From assembly GCF_001586215.1 (NCBI RefSeq), contig NZ_CP014634.1, positions 558,001 through 622,000 of the forward strand: 64,000 nt of DNA. The letters run 5' to 3'. This DNA is from Corynebacterium simulans (GTDB lineage Bacteria; Actinomycetota; Actinomycetes; Mycobacteriales; Mycobacteriaceae). The translations under genes and the position numbers were made by a program. Position 1 is the stretch's first letter. Every line of letters starts with the position of its first letter. Below are positions 31,209 to 39,281 of this stretch, one piece after another. Below the pieces are notes generated by a model that saw only the letters and a list, made by a program, of their open reading frames with translations, had not been told where the DNA came from and made no database searches.

Positions 31209-32006
31209 ATGATCCAGACCCCATATGAGGACCTCCTCCGCAAAGTTTTGGAAGAAGGCGCGGACAAAGGTGACCGCACCGGCACCGGCACGCGCTCAAT
31301 TTTCGGAGCGCAGTTGCGCTATAACTTGGCGGAGTCTTTCCCGCTGCTGACCACCAAGAAGGTCTACTTCCACGGTGTTATCGGCGAGCTGCTGTGGTTC
31401 CTCAAGGGCGATTCCAACGTGAAGTGGCTGCAGGACAACAACGTCCGCATCTGGAATGAGTGGGCTGACGCCGATGGCGAGCTGGGCCCTGTCTACGGCG
31501 TCCAGTGGCGCTCGTGGCCTACCCCGGATGGCACGCATGTTGACCAGATCCAGCAGGCTCTGGACGCACTGCAGAATAATCCGGATTCTCGTCGCAACCT
31601 GGTCTCCGCCTGGAATGTGGCAGAACTAGACAAAATGGCGCTTATGCCCTGCCACCTGCTATTTCAACTCTACGTCGCAGACGGCAAGCTCTCCCTGCAG
31701 GTCTATCAGCGTTCGGCGGATATGTTCCTGGGCGTGCCTTTCAACTTGGCTTCCTATGCTGCGCTGGCCCACATGTTTGCGCAACAGGCTGGCCTGGAGG
31801 TCGGCGAGCTCATCTGGACCGGCGGCGACTGCCACATCTACAACGACCACCTAGAGCAGGTCAAGGAGCAGCTCTCCCGCGAGCCACGCCCCTATCCGCA
31901 GCTCAAGCTCCACAAGGCTGACTCGTTGTTCGACTACACCTTCGACGATTTCGAGGTCGTAGGCTACGACCCACACCCCACCATCAAAGCGCAGGTTTCC
32001 GTCTAA
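31209..32006 (+). CDS. thyA: Thymidylate synthase
   Basis: 265 residues from the ATG at 31209 ([10 protein letters not shown]), which matches C. glutamicum ThyA. It makes dTMP from dUMP using methylene-THF as carbon donor and reductant. The folate/dUMP loop DRTGTGTRS, the active-site Cys in [25 protein letters not shown], and the nucleotide-binding GDCHIYNDH are all present. Stop and folA start overlap (TAATG), so translation of the two is coupled; pairing with DHFR suits recycling of the dihydrofolate it makes. Confidence 0.97.
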   Translation: MIQTPYEDLLRKVLEEGADKGDRTGTGTRSIFGAQLRYNLAESFPLLTTKKVYFHGVIGELLWFLKGDSNVKWLQDNNVRIWNEWADADGELGPVYGVQWRSWPTPDGTHVDQIQQALDALQNNPDSRRNLVSAWNVAELDKMALMPCHLLFQLYVADGKLSLQVYQRSADMFLGVPFNLASYAALAHMFAQQAGLEVGELIWTGGDCHIYNDHLEQVKEQLSREPRPYPQLKLHKADSLFDYTFDDFEVVGYDPHPTIKAQVSV

Positions 32007-32548
32007 TGCTGGGTGCTATTTGGGCGCAGTCCCTGGACGGCATCATCGGCGATGGCTCCGTCATGCCGTGGCACGTACCAGAGGACCTCAAGCACTTTAA
32101 GGAGGTCACGCTGGGCTCGCCCGTAGTGATGGGCCGACGCACGTGGGAATCGCTAAACCCGAAGTTTCGCCCGCTGCCAGGCCGCGATAACTATGTTCTC
32201 TCCCGCAAGGAGCCGGGCCAATGGTCCGCTGGGGCGAGCACAACCAGCAACCTCAACGACGTAACTTCCACGCTTTCCGACGCCTGGATCATCGGCGGCG
32301 GCCAGCTATACGCCTCAACCTTGGATGAGGTCGACGTCATCGAAATTACGTTGATGGGCGTTAACATCGGGGATGTCTACGGTGATGACGCAGTCTATGC
32401 CCCCGCAGTTCCGGAGACTTTCGGCCTAGCGGCTAGCACTGATTGGCTCACTTCTGAAAAGGGCCACCTGACCATTCCGGGGCAGCCCCCGAGTGAGCTG
32501 CCGATTAAATACCGCTTTTTAACTTATGAACGAAAGGACGCCGCTTAA
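32006..32548 (+). CDS. folA: Dihydrofolate reductase
   Basis: 180 residues. It reduces dihydrofolate to tetrahydrofolate with NADPH. The N-terminal LGAIWAQSLDGIIGDGSVMPWHVPEDLKHFK region (in parts GSVMPWHVPEDLKHF) holds the Trp and catalytic acid. MGRRTWESL and IIGGGQLYASTL are the NADPH-binding segments. The ATG overlaps the thyA stop by 1 bp. The next gene begins directly after its stop. Confidence 0.96.
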   Translation: MLGAIWAQSLDGIIGDGSVMPWHVPEDLKHFKEVTLGSPVVMGRRTWESLNPKFRPLPGRDNYVLSRKEPGQWSAGASTTSNLNDVTSTLSDAWIIGGGQLYASTLDEVDVIEITLMGVNIGDVYGDDAVYAPAVPETFGLAASTDWLTSEKGHLTIPGQPPSELPIKYRFLTYERKDAA

Positions 32549-32836
32549 ATGACCGTCGCAACTCCCGAAACCACCGAGCACGTCACCATCTTCTACGCCG
32601 ACTGGTGCCCGTTTTGCGCGAAGCTGCTCAAGGCGCTTAACCGCACGGAGACGCCATACGCGCTTGTCGACGTCGAGGCCGAAGGCACTGAGGACATCAA
32701 CGAGTGGATCAAGTCCGTCAATGACGGCAACCGCATCGTGCCAACCGTGCTTTACTCCGACGGCACCTCCGTTACCAACCCGGCTGCCTCCGCCGTGCGC
32801 AAGAAGCTCGCTGAGCTCGACGGCTCCGCCGAATAG
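32549..32836 (+). CDS. mrx1: Mycoredoxin-1-like glutaredoxin-fold protein
   Basis: 95 residues. Thioredoxin-fold protein with active site WCPFC, the cis-Pro segment RIVPTVLYSDGT and a TNPAASAVRKKL C-terminus, as in mycobacterial and C. glutamicum Mrx1. It reduces mycothiol mixed disulfides on proteins using mycothiol and Mtr. Mrx1 of M. tuberculosis has CGYC, so CPFC is a small variation. ATG directly follows the folA stop with AAGGA just upstream inside folA. It is the last core gene before the island. Confidence 0.88.
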   Translation: MTVATPETTEHVTIFYADWCPFCAKLLKALNRTETPYALVDVEAEGTEDINEWIKSVNDGNRIVPTVLYSDGTSVTNPAASAVRKKLAELDGSAE

Positions 32837-32953
32837 TGCGAATAGCTCAAGTAGCTGCCGCCTCCAGCACACAAACGCCGAAGTTAAACATCCGATTTAA
32901 CGCAGCCACATACCGTGCTGGTAACCTAATTGCGTTGCTTTAAAGCAACCCCC

Positions 32954-33026
32954 GCCCCAGTAGCTCAGGGGATAGAGCACGGCTCTCCTAAAGCCGGTGT
33001 CGGTGGTTCGAATCCACTCTGGGGCA
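32954..33026 (+). tRNA. tRNA-Arg (anticodon CCT)
   Basis: 73 nt and a full cloverleaf. Acceptor GCCCCAG pairs with CTGGGGC. The D-arm is GCTC/GAGC, the anticodon stem CGGCT/AGCCG encloses CTCCTAA with anticodon CCT, and the T-arm GGTGG/CCACT encloses TTCGAAT. The discriminator is A and CCA is not encoded (ACCG follows). It reads AGG. The 3' end is where the accessory island begins: an IS element starts 2 bp after it, and the likely tRNA terminator is found 2.8 kb downstream. Confidence 0.96.
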
Positions 33027-33028
33027 CC
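33018..33028. repeat. Left copy of 11-bp direct repeat TCTGGGGCACC
   Basis: The last bases of tRNA-Arg plus ACC. An identical copy is at 35757-35767, just outside the right end of the IS481-type element, so the pair is best read as the target-site duplication of that insertion. Confidence 0.6.
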
Positions 33029-33079
33029 GTGTGAAGTCTCGAGACATCGTTCCGGTCGGTGTCTCGAGATTTTTCGTTT

Positions 33080-33582
33080 TCAGTTGCCCCGACTGGGGTT
33101 GAGTTCGTTGTCTTTCTTGTTGTAATAGATTTTTTCTTCGGTGAGTGTGTAGGCGGCGATTTGTGCCCCGGTGGCGGTTATTTTGATGTCTACGCGGTTG
33201 TCGATGCAGACCATGGTGATTGGTTCGCCGCCCCATCGGCGCCCGATGTAGAGGCGGCGTAGTTTGCCACCCCATCGCAGGGTTGTCTTGCCGTTGGTGC
33301 CTACTTTGTCGGTGCGTAGGCGGTAGTCGTGGTCTGGTTTGATGTCTGCTGGGAGAGCTTTGGGCAGTGCTGTATAGGCTTCTGCGGGGGTGGTTCTGTT
33401 TAGGGCTCTATGGGGACGTTTGTGGTTGTAGTATTCGATGATTTCTTTTAGCTGAGCGTTGAGTTCATCGAGACTTTGAGCTGGTGTTTTGTTTGCTAGG
33501 GCAAGTTTAAGGGTGTAGTGGAAGCGTTCAACTTTTCCTTGTGTCTGGGGGTGGTAGGGTTTACCGTTTTTCTGCTTGATTC
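33080..33582 (-). pseudogene. IS481-type transposase, C-terminal fragment
   Basis: Open on the minus strand from the IS3 boundary to a TGA at 33080-33082. It begins KQKNGKPYHPQTQGKVERFH, the catalytic-Glu region of IS481/rve transposases, and continues with IIEYYNHKRPHRALNRTTP. Joining it to the fragment at 34889-35592 after removing IS3 and one ATTC copy restores the frame (LIDLGI + KQKNG). No ATG lies near its start, so it is not expressed alone. Confidence 0.8.
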
Positions 33583-33612
33583 TGAAGCGTCCTGGGTTTA
33601 GTTCCGCTTCTT

Positions 33613-34522
33613 TTACGACCCTGTGTTGATGGGCTGGGTGAGATAGTACTCGGTTTCTACTTCCTGTGGGGTGGCGTAGTCCAATGCTTCGTGAAGCCGC
33701 TTAGTGTTCCACCAATGCACCCACCGCAAGGTGGCCAATTCGACTTCTCCGACCGACGTCCACGGACCTTGGGCATGAATCAGTTCCGCCTTGTAGAGAC
33801 CATTGACGGTCTCAGCTAGAGCATTGTCATAAGAATCGCCGACTGTTCCCACACTCGGCCGGATTCCGGATTCCGCGAGAGCGGTGGAATACTTCAGTGA
33901 CACGTACTGGCTGCCCCGATCGCTGTGGTGAATCAGCTGGTTTCCATGGATTCGCCCTGCAGTCGTTAACGCATGCTCCAAGGCCTCCATGGGTAGCGCA
34001 TCGGTGCGCATCGTTGAGCGTGTAGCAACACCAACAATCTTTCGACTGTAGACATCCACGACAAACGCGGTGTAGGCGAATCCTGACAGGGTGCGAACGT
34101 AAGTAATGTCGGCAACCCACAGCCGGCCTGGTGCTTGTGCACGAAAGTCTCGCTGCACTAGGTCCGGGCGATGATCCGGTGCCTTCGGGCTGATCGTTGT
34201 CACGGGGGTTCGTCCACGTCTGCGGCCGCAAACACCTGCTAGCTTCATCAGACGTGCAGTCTTATCGCGACCAATATGAAAACCTTCACGGTTCATCGCG
34301 TGCCACATTTTGCGGATACCGTAAACCGAGAAATTCTCCGCATGCACACGCTGTATCTCTGGGATGAGAAGGCTATCGCTTAAGGCCCTTGCACTGGGAA
34401 CACGTGTAGTGGCTTTGCGGTAGCCGCGTGAAGTGATGAATCCACGATCTGCTTGTTTGAGGACTCGGCAGATGGCCCCGGGCCCCAAACTGATCCTTAT
34501 ACGCGTCGATGTAAGAGATCAT
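33613..34522 (-). pseudogene. IS3-family transposase orfB with a 1-bp frameshift
   Basis: DDE transposase part: WVADITYV, HHSDRGSQYVS and DNALAETVNGLYKAE supply Asp, Asp and Glu. The natural orfB start is the ATG at 34522 overlapping the orfA stop (ATGA), reading ISYIDAYKDQFG. At 34483-34486 a GGGG run has one G too many: with three Gs the frame continues FGPGAICRVL into the long open frame. As written, the product is split and only a TTG-initiated 291-residue form (from 34488) is open. A sequencing error in the homopolymer is possible. Confidence 0.75.
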
Positions 34523-34839
34523 TTGGTCGTGGGTCGGCCTGGTTCCGCTGCGAAAAAAGCCGAAGCAGTCTTAAGAATCCCGTTTGCTCGCTTCAGCTCA
34601 CGGTTTTCGCGGCGCAAACGCTTGAGCTCTTCTTCCATCGTTTCGCCGCCTGAAGCGCCAGAGTCATCACGTACTGAAGCGCTGTCACGGTACCAAGCCC
34701 GCAACGTATGGTGAGACACTCCAAGCAGCTCACCGACCTCCGTGTAGGCACGTTGCAGTGAGCAGGACTCCAGGCGGACCATTTCGATGATCTGATGGAC
34801 CGCCTTCTCCTTGAACTCAACGGAATACTTTCTAGGCAT
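34519..34839 (-). CDS. IS3-family transposase orfA
   Basis: 106 residues. N-terminal helix-turn-helix of the IS3 type (MPRKYSVEFKEKAVHQI, LLGVSHHTLRAWY) followed by a leucine-zipper-like coiled coil (LKRLRRENRELKRANGILK). Near its end lies GCTTTTTTC, in frame as T-TTT-TTC, a classic -1 slippery heptamer that would produce the OrfAB fusion. The stop TGA overlaps the ATG of orfB. Complete. Confidence 0.88.
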   Translation of the reverse strand: MPRKYSVEFKEKAVHQIIEMVRLESCSLQRAYTEVGELLGVSHHTLRAWYRDSASVRDDSGASGGETMEEELKRLRRENRELKRANGILKTASAFFAAEPGRPTTK

Positions 34840-34888
34840 AGTTCAATCCTTCCTTAGCTGAGGTAGGAACTAAACCCAGGACGCTTCA

Positions 34889-35592
34889 ATTCCTAGGTCT
34901 ATGAGCAGTTGCTCGAATCCGTTTCGCGCGGGGTTTGTCCGGTCTGTTCTGGTTGTGAATGCGCGGCCGTTGTTGGTGAGGGTGGACTGGGGGTAGCCAT
35001 GTGTCTGGCCTGCATTAATGAAGCTTTCTATGACGTTTCCTACGGTGGCATTGTTGAAGGCGCGGCAGGAGATGATGAACCGGGAATGGTCGTCCAAGAT
35101 GGTGAGGATAGCTACTCGCTTGTGACCTGCGATGGTCCAGTCACTGTAGTCCATTTGCCATGTTTCATTGGGTTGATCTGCTTGAAATCGTATCCATGAG
35201 CTGCGAGGACGCTTTTGTGGTTGAGCGATGACGTGACCGTTGTTTGCTAGCACTCGGTGGATTGTCGATGGTGCTGGTGGTGGGTCGATTCCCTCTTGCT
35301 GCAGGTGCCACCGAATTGTGTGAGCTCCGGCGTTAGTGCCGCGTTATGTGAGGTCCTGGCGCAATTCAAGTATGCGGTCGACAGTGCTGGGGTTGAGTGC
35401 TCGGGGATTAGTGCGGGGGCGTTTAGGGCGTGGTTTTAAGGAGTTAATTCCGCCTTCTCGGTAGCGGGCTTGAAGTGTTCGGATCCATCGTGTGCTGATG
35501 CCGAAATGGTCAGCTGCTTCGGCTTGAGTCATGCCGGTAGCAAGCATGGTTTGGATGATGATTTTTGGGCTTGGTTTTGATTTCTGCTCCAT
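34889..35592 (-). pseudogene. IS481-type transposase, N-terminal part with nonsense codon
   Basis: The frame starts at ATG 35592 with a helix-turn-helix (MTQAEAADHFGISTRWIRTL) and a basic linker (LKPRPKRPRTNPR). A TAA at 35344-35346 interrupts it after ILELRQDLT, but the same frame continues without shift into TIRWHLQQEG and the catalytic segments WQMDYSDWT and LTILDDHSRF. It ends at the IS3 insertion after LIDLGI. Two independent lesions, nonsense and insertion, make the gene dead. Confidence 0.82.
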
Positions 35593-35610
35593 CTTTAAAG
35601 CATGGAGGAT

Positions 35611-35743
35611 CGATGTCTCGAGACATCGCTTTTTGTCGTGACTGGGCAGTTCTAATGTCAGGGCTTTCTACCGGATCGATGTGGTGAGACATCTGCGCTG
35701 GTTGGACCGGAACGATCTCATGAGACATGCGGAACGATGTCTC
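35611..35743. repeat. Subterminal palindromic repeats of the IS481 element
   Basis: A perfect 18-bp palindrome CGATGTCTCGAGACATCG lies at 35611-35628. Degenerate copies follow at 35677-35693, 35713-35729 and 35735-35743. Two more lie at the left end (33036-33049 and 33059-33070). The clusters at both ends look like multiple transposase-binding sites. Confidence 0.6.
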
Positions 35744-35756
35744 CGAACCAGACACA

Positions 35757-35767
35757 TCTGGGGCACC
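35757..35767. repeat. Right copy of 11-bp direct repeat TCTGGGGCACC
   Basis: Identical to 33018-33028. It is followed by sequence leading to a good terminator, so this side is probably the original flank of tRNA-Arg. Confidence 0.6.
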
Positions 35768-35821
35768 ATGGGGGGTTCGAAGAATCTGGTGTGATTGTTC
35801 GAACAACTCCCTCAAAACAGC

Positions 35822-35859
35822 AAAACGCCTCTACCTGCGCAAATAGGAGAGGCGTTTTT
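35822..35859 (+). terminator. Displaced terminator of tRNA-Arg
   Basis: AAACGCCTCTaCCT pairs with AGGaGAGGCGTTT around GCGCAAAT, followed by TTTTTG. Only 54 bp separate it from the right copy of the 11-bp repeat. Before the IS insertion it would have lain about 50 bp after tRNA-Arg. Confidence 0.75.
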
Positions 35860-35867
35860 GTTGTACC

Positions 35868-36116
35868 GGAACCGATTCCGGGGTGTTGCCACCCAAAAAG
35901 TGGCCGAAAATCGCTGTTCATTGATAGCTTCTGCCCGCCACCCTTCTTGTGGTGGCGGTTGAAAGTTGAAACCGAGTATTTTACGCAACTTGTGGTGGTG
36001 CGTTCGCGTAATGAATTTCAGAGAGAAACTCATCAGACATACGTCTCGTCTCAGGCGGTGTGGGTGGTTTCGGTTTCGTATCAAAGTTGATAACCAGCCT
36101 ATGTAGGTAACGCTTA
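35868..36116. other. Intergenic stretch with no recognisable gene
   Basis: About 250 bp between the terminator and the IS256 element. Short open frames exist on both strands, but none has a start context, a known motif or plausible codon use. I see nothing further in it. Confidence 0.5.
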
Positions 36117-37553
36117 GAGCGTGTCAAGTTGTTTGTGTGTGGGGCTTGATTTCTAGAGGTATTGGTCGAAGCGGTCCGGGTAGGCCACCGCCATTTGGTT
36201 GATGGCTTGTTTCCAGCCGGAAACTCTGGCTCCTTCCATGAGTCTGCCGGCTGTCGCTGAGACTCGTTTGCCCTGCTTCGCCCTCTTGGCAGCGCGTTTG
36301 TCTTCGATATTGCAGATCATCAACCACAGTGTCTTTAATGCGGACTCATCATTGGTGAACTGCACCCGGTTACGAGTGGCTTTACGCAGCTCATTGTTAA
36401 ACGACTCAATCGAATTCGTGGTGTAGATAACTTTCCTAGCAGCTGGCGGAAACTGCAAAACGGTACGAACCGCTCCCACGCGTCTTGCCAGACCTTGACG
36501 GATCTGGGGTATTTCTCACCCAGCTCAGAATCTGTGAATTCCTCCAGCGCTGCTGCAGCAGCGGCCTCATCAGGGGCTGAGTAGACCTTCTTCAGTGCTG
36601 CCGACACGGGCTTGCGGTCGCCGTAGGCCACCCATCGGTTGGCCGCACGAATTAGGTGCACCACACAGGTTTGCACCATCGATCCTGGCCAGGTTGCCTC
36701 CACTGCCTCAGGAAGGCCTTTGAGCCCATCACAGCAGACAATGAAGACGTCTTTAACACCACGATTCGACAGGTTAGAGCACACCTGCGCCCAAAAGGAT
36801 GCTCCTTCCTCTTTGGCGATCCATAGTCCCAGGATGTGCTTGATTCCCTCGATGTCCACACCGATGGCCATATAGGCAGACTTATTGACTACGCGTCCAC
36901 CGTCACGGACTTTAATACGCAATGCGTCGAGGAAGATGACGGGGTAGAACTCGTCTAACTGGCGGTTTTGCCACACCAGTACCTCATCAAGGACGGCGTC
37001 TGTAACCGCAGAAATCGTCTCATGGGAGATTTCAACCCGCATGGCAGTGGCCATATGGTGCTGAATATCGCGCACGGTCATCCCGCCGGCATACAAGCTC
37101 ACGATCATGTCATCGACGTCAGTCAAACGCCTAGAGCCTTTGGGAACCATGGTGGGAAGAAACATCCCGGCCCTGTCTCTGGGAACGTCTACGGTAACCG
37201 GCCCGTAATTGGAATCAACCGTCTTCGGGTAGGTGCCATTGCGGTGATTATCAGTCCCAGCTGCCGCTTTAGCATCTCTATCTCCCGATGGATAGCCCAG
37301 GTGGGCATCCATCTCAGCATTAAGCCCTCGGGTAATCGAGGCTTGCAACATGCCGCGCACCAGGTCATTGGCATCCGTAGTAGAAGTACCTAAATCATCA
37401 ATTAGCTTCGCGATTTCAGGGTTAGCAAGAAGCTTCTCCTAAGGTCGCGTCAATCTTGGCCTTATCAGCCGGATCTCGTCTTGCCACAGTAGTCATTCTG
37501 GCTTATCTCCTTATGCGGGATGGAATCCCACACACAAACCATCAGACACCCTC
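36117..37553 (-). mobile_element. Decayed IS256-family element
   Basis: Imperfect 27-bp terminal inverted repeats: the left begins GAGCGTGTC and the right (reversed) GAGGGTGTC, both continuing to GTTTGTGTGTGGG. One frameshifted transposase lies between on the minus strand. I find no exact target-site duplication at the flanks. Confidence 0.75.
36153..37496 (-). pseudogene. IS256-family transposase, two frameshifts
   Basis: It starts at ATG 37496 (MTTVARRDPADKAKIDATL). A one-base gain around 37437-37441 shifts the frame. The frame then continues EKLLANPEIAKLIDDLG through the mutator-type transposase: DVPRDRAG, VIFLDALRIKVRDGG, ILGLWIAKEEGASFW, VFIVCCDGLKGLPEAV. Near 36457-36460 a T is missing (CCGTTTTGC for CCG-TTT-TTG-C), after which FPPAARKVIYTTNSIESFNN and the C-terminal helices follow in another frame. 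Catalytic residues survive but the protein cannot be made intact. Confidence 0.85.
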
Positions 37554-37595
37554 TGGCAACCCACACAGGGTGCAGAACTAGCGCGCCGCCCCCAT

Positions 37596-37922
37596 CTACT
37601 TACCAGCCCGCCCAGGCCACAATTGACACCCCAACACAGTCTCAAGGCGAGCCACCATCTCCGCCGAAGGCCACCCAGCCCCATTTAACAACTGATGCAG
37701 CACCGCATGCGAAGTCCCGACCTTCCTGGCGAGGTCACGAAGCGAAGTGATTTCCCCCTCTTCCAAAGCCTCATTAAATGCCGTTTGGAAATTACGGACA
37801 AGCCTCAAAAGCTTCTTATCATTCACATCGCTCACCGCCGCTAGCTTCACATCAGGCCAACCCTCATACAATGCGGCGTCTTCCTTCTTCGGGGGACGAC
37901 CCCGCACAGGTGAACCAGACAT
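37596..37922 (-). CDS. Small helix-turn-helix regulator (XRE-like)
   Basis: 108 residues. The N-terminus is basic (RGRPPKKED, AT-hook-like). The middle is helical (DKKLLRLVRNFQTAFNEAL). The C-terminal half is a lambda/XRE-type helix-turn-helix: LRDLARKVGTSHAVLHQLLN followed by AEMVARLETVLGCQLWP. It is divergent from the 38110 gene, and the two may form a regulator/effector pair. Its promoter has TTGACA inside a CATTGTCAATG palindrome, which would suit autoregulation. The ATG lies 8 bp after the -10, so it is probably leaderless. Exact family not known to me. Confidence 0.7.
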   Translation of the reverse strand: MSGSPVRGRPPKKEDAALYEGWPDVKLAAVSDVNDKKLLRLVRNFQTAFNEALEEGEITSLRDLARKVGTSHAVLHQLLNGAGWPSAEMVARLETVLGCQLWPGRAGK

Positions 37923-37930
37923 ACAACACT

Positions 37931-37961
37931 CCCATAACCACGGCGTAAGACATTGTCAATG
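37931..37961 (-). promoter_or_regulatory. Promoter of the 37596-37922 regulator with palindrome
   Basis: On the minus strand TTGACA (37959-37954), a 17-bp spacer and TATGGG (37936-37931). The -35 lies within the perfect palindrome CATTGTCAATG (37951-37961), a likely operator. Confidence 0.55.
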
Positions 37962-38109
37962 CTAGGTCGTTTCACAGACCAGGACGACCGCCCAACCCTC
38001 ACAAGCCAGCAGCCCATAGAGCATGTGTTCGACAACGCAAACTGGGAAATGACACCCATGTGAGATAATCAACCCGACACGGCCCGCCCCGCCTCAGAAA
38101 GGTGACACG

Positions 38110-39222
38110 ATGCCCCACGACGGCAGCAGCCCGAAGCCGAATCCCAACCTGGATTGGTTCGGAAAAATACAAAGCGATATCGCAAACAGTGCTGCAGGCC
38201 TTGCAGGGTCCAAAGCCCTCGCGCAACAAGTAGCAAACCTGAACACATCCATGAAACTGGGTACGAGTCCCTACATTGACTTCAAAAGCAGCGCAGTCAT
38301 GCAAGCCCTCAACCAGACACAAGCAACCGCAAACGCCGCATCTGTTTTTCTGAAAATGTACGATGACCAAACTTTCAAAGCTGTCGAAGCAATACGACGC
38401 GGCATGGACATGGGAATCGGCTCTTCAGCATTGGAGCAGATGACTGGGGTGCAAACTTCAATGGCCGCCTTAGCGAAGCTCGGCAATCCGCTACCGGACA
38501 TTTCTACTCTCGCTGGAATTGGTCAAGCCACCCTACCAAAGAGCATGCTCGCAGGGCTGAACTTCTCAGCCGTGGCCCAAGCCGCCAGTGCTGCACAGGC
38601 ATTAAATACAGAAGCAATCATTCCACGAGGACTCTCCGAAGCCATCAATCAAGCAACCAAGAACCTGACTGCCCCTGAACAGTTGCTGAAACAAATGCAG
38701 GGACTGGGATTCTCGCCAGGCGCGCAGGTTGCCCTGAAAGGCTATCCGGCAGCTTTCCCTGATTTTGAGAAGTACTCCTCAGTATCAAAAATCGTTGGCG
38801 AACACTACCGCCCGCCGAACATTGACAGCGTTCTACGTCGCTTCGAACGGCTCGAAAAAGAACTCAACCTCGATATCCCGGTGGAAACCGCTGATGATAT
38901 TGATGACTTGGTTGAGGATGCACAGGCCGTTGAATACGTTGAGAATCAAATCACCGAAAACGGGGCTCTTAAGCCGTCGATTTCACAAGTCCTGTTCGGT
39001 TTCAATCTCAACGAGCTTACCCGTACACAATCCGGCAGTCTGGTCACTTTCGGAGGGGTAGTTATTGCCTATATGCATCAAGTTCTAGAGACGCTACTTG
39101 AGGAAGATGTCACCGCCGCGCGTTTCTTCACGGTTGCGATTATCCATTTCATCGCCGTGTATGGTGCAGCGATGCTCGCAGATGGAGCGCTAGGCGAGGG
39201 CAAGGATTCGCCTGCTACGTAG
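38110..39222 (+). CDS. Uncharacterised helical protein with C-terminal membrane spans
   Basis: 370 residues; AAAGG lies 8 bp before the ATG and GATAAT is at 38064-38069. Residues 1-225 are Ala/Gln/Asn/Ser-rich and helical, with no Cys and no recognised domain (NSAAGLAGSKALAQQVANL; SAVAQAASAAQALNTEAI). Residues of about 240-290 are acidic (LERLEKELNLD-like, ADDIDDLVEDAQAVEYVE). Two membrane spans close it at about 312-332 (SLVTFGGVVIAYMHQVLETL) and 338-362 (FFTVAIIHFIAVYGAAMLA). There is no signal peptide, so the bulk faces the cytoplasm. Divergent from a small regulator and inside a defence/mobile island. A membrane effector is a guess; I do not recognise the family. Confidence 0.7.
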   Translation: MPHDGSSPKPNPNLDWFGKIQSDIANSAAGLAGSKALAQQVANLNTSMKLGTSPYIDFKSSAVMQALNQTQATANAASVFLKMYDDQTFKAVEAIRRGMDMGIGSSALEQMTGVQTSMAALAKLGNPLPDISTLAGIGQATLPKSMLAGLNFSAVAQAASAAQALNTEAIIPRGLSEAINQATKNLTAPEQLLKQMQGLGFSPGAQVALKGYPAAFPDFEKYSSVSKIVGEHYRPPNIDSVLRRFERLEKELNLDIPVETADDIDDLVEDAQAVEYVENQITENGALKPSISQVLFGFNLNELTRTQSGSLVTFGGVVIAYMHQVLETLLEEDVTAARFFTVAIIHFIAVYGAAMLADGALGEGKDSPAT

Positions 39223-39281
39223 TTGCTATTAGCGGCCGAGAGGGTGTCTGACCCCCGGAAAGTAGACACGTCGGGGGTTAG

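Larger units (their letters stand above)
33583..34888 (-). mobile_element. IS3-family element nested in the IS481 element
   Basis: Perfect 23-bp terminal inverted repeats at 33583-33605 and 34866-34888 (TGAAGCGTCCTGGG... outward to inward). The flanks ATTC (33579-33582) and ATTC (34889-34892) are a 4-bp target duplication. It contains orfA (34519-34839) and orfB (33613-34522) on the minus strand. The exact duplication and intact ends imply a recent insertion. Confidence 0.9.
33029..35756 (-). mobile_element. IS481-type insertion sequence, disrupted by IS3
   Basis: The element lies between the 11-bp repeats. Imperfect terminal inverted repeats begin TGTG and share GAGACATCGTTCCG (left 33030-33053; right, reversed, ending 35756). 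It encodes one minus-strand transposase now broken by a nonsense codon and by an inserted IS3 element. Without the 1306-bp IS3 and one 4-bp duplication it would be about 1.4 kb. Subterminal regions carry several copies of a CGATGTCTCGAGACATCG-like palindrome. Confidence 0.7.

Noticed and set aside
33100..33275. Separate small minus-strand gene after tRNA-Arg
   Set aside because: That frame is out of phase with the clear IS481 transposase C-terminus on the same strand.
33018..35767. Integrase att sites formed by the 11-bp tRNA-end repeat
   Set aside because: No integrase is encoded, the repeats bracket only the IS481 element, and terminal inverted repeats sit just inside them, so a transposition target duplication explains them better.
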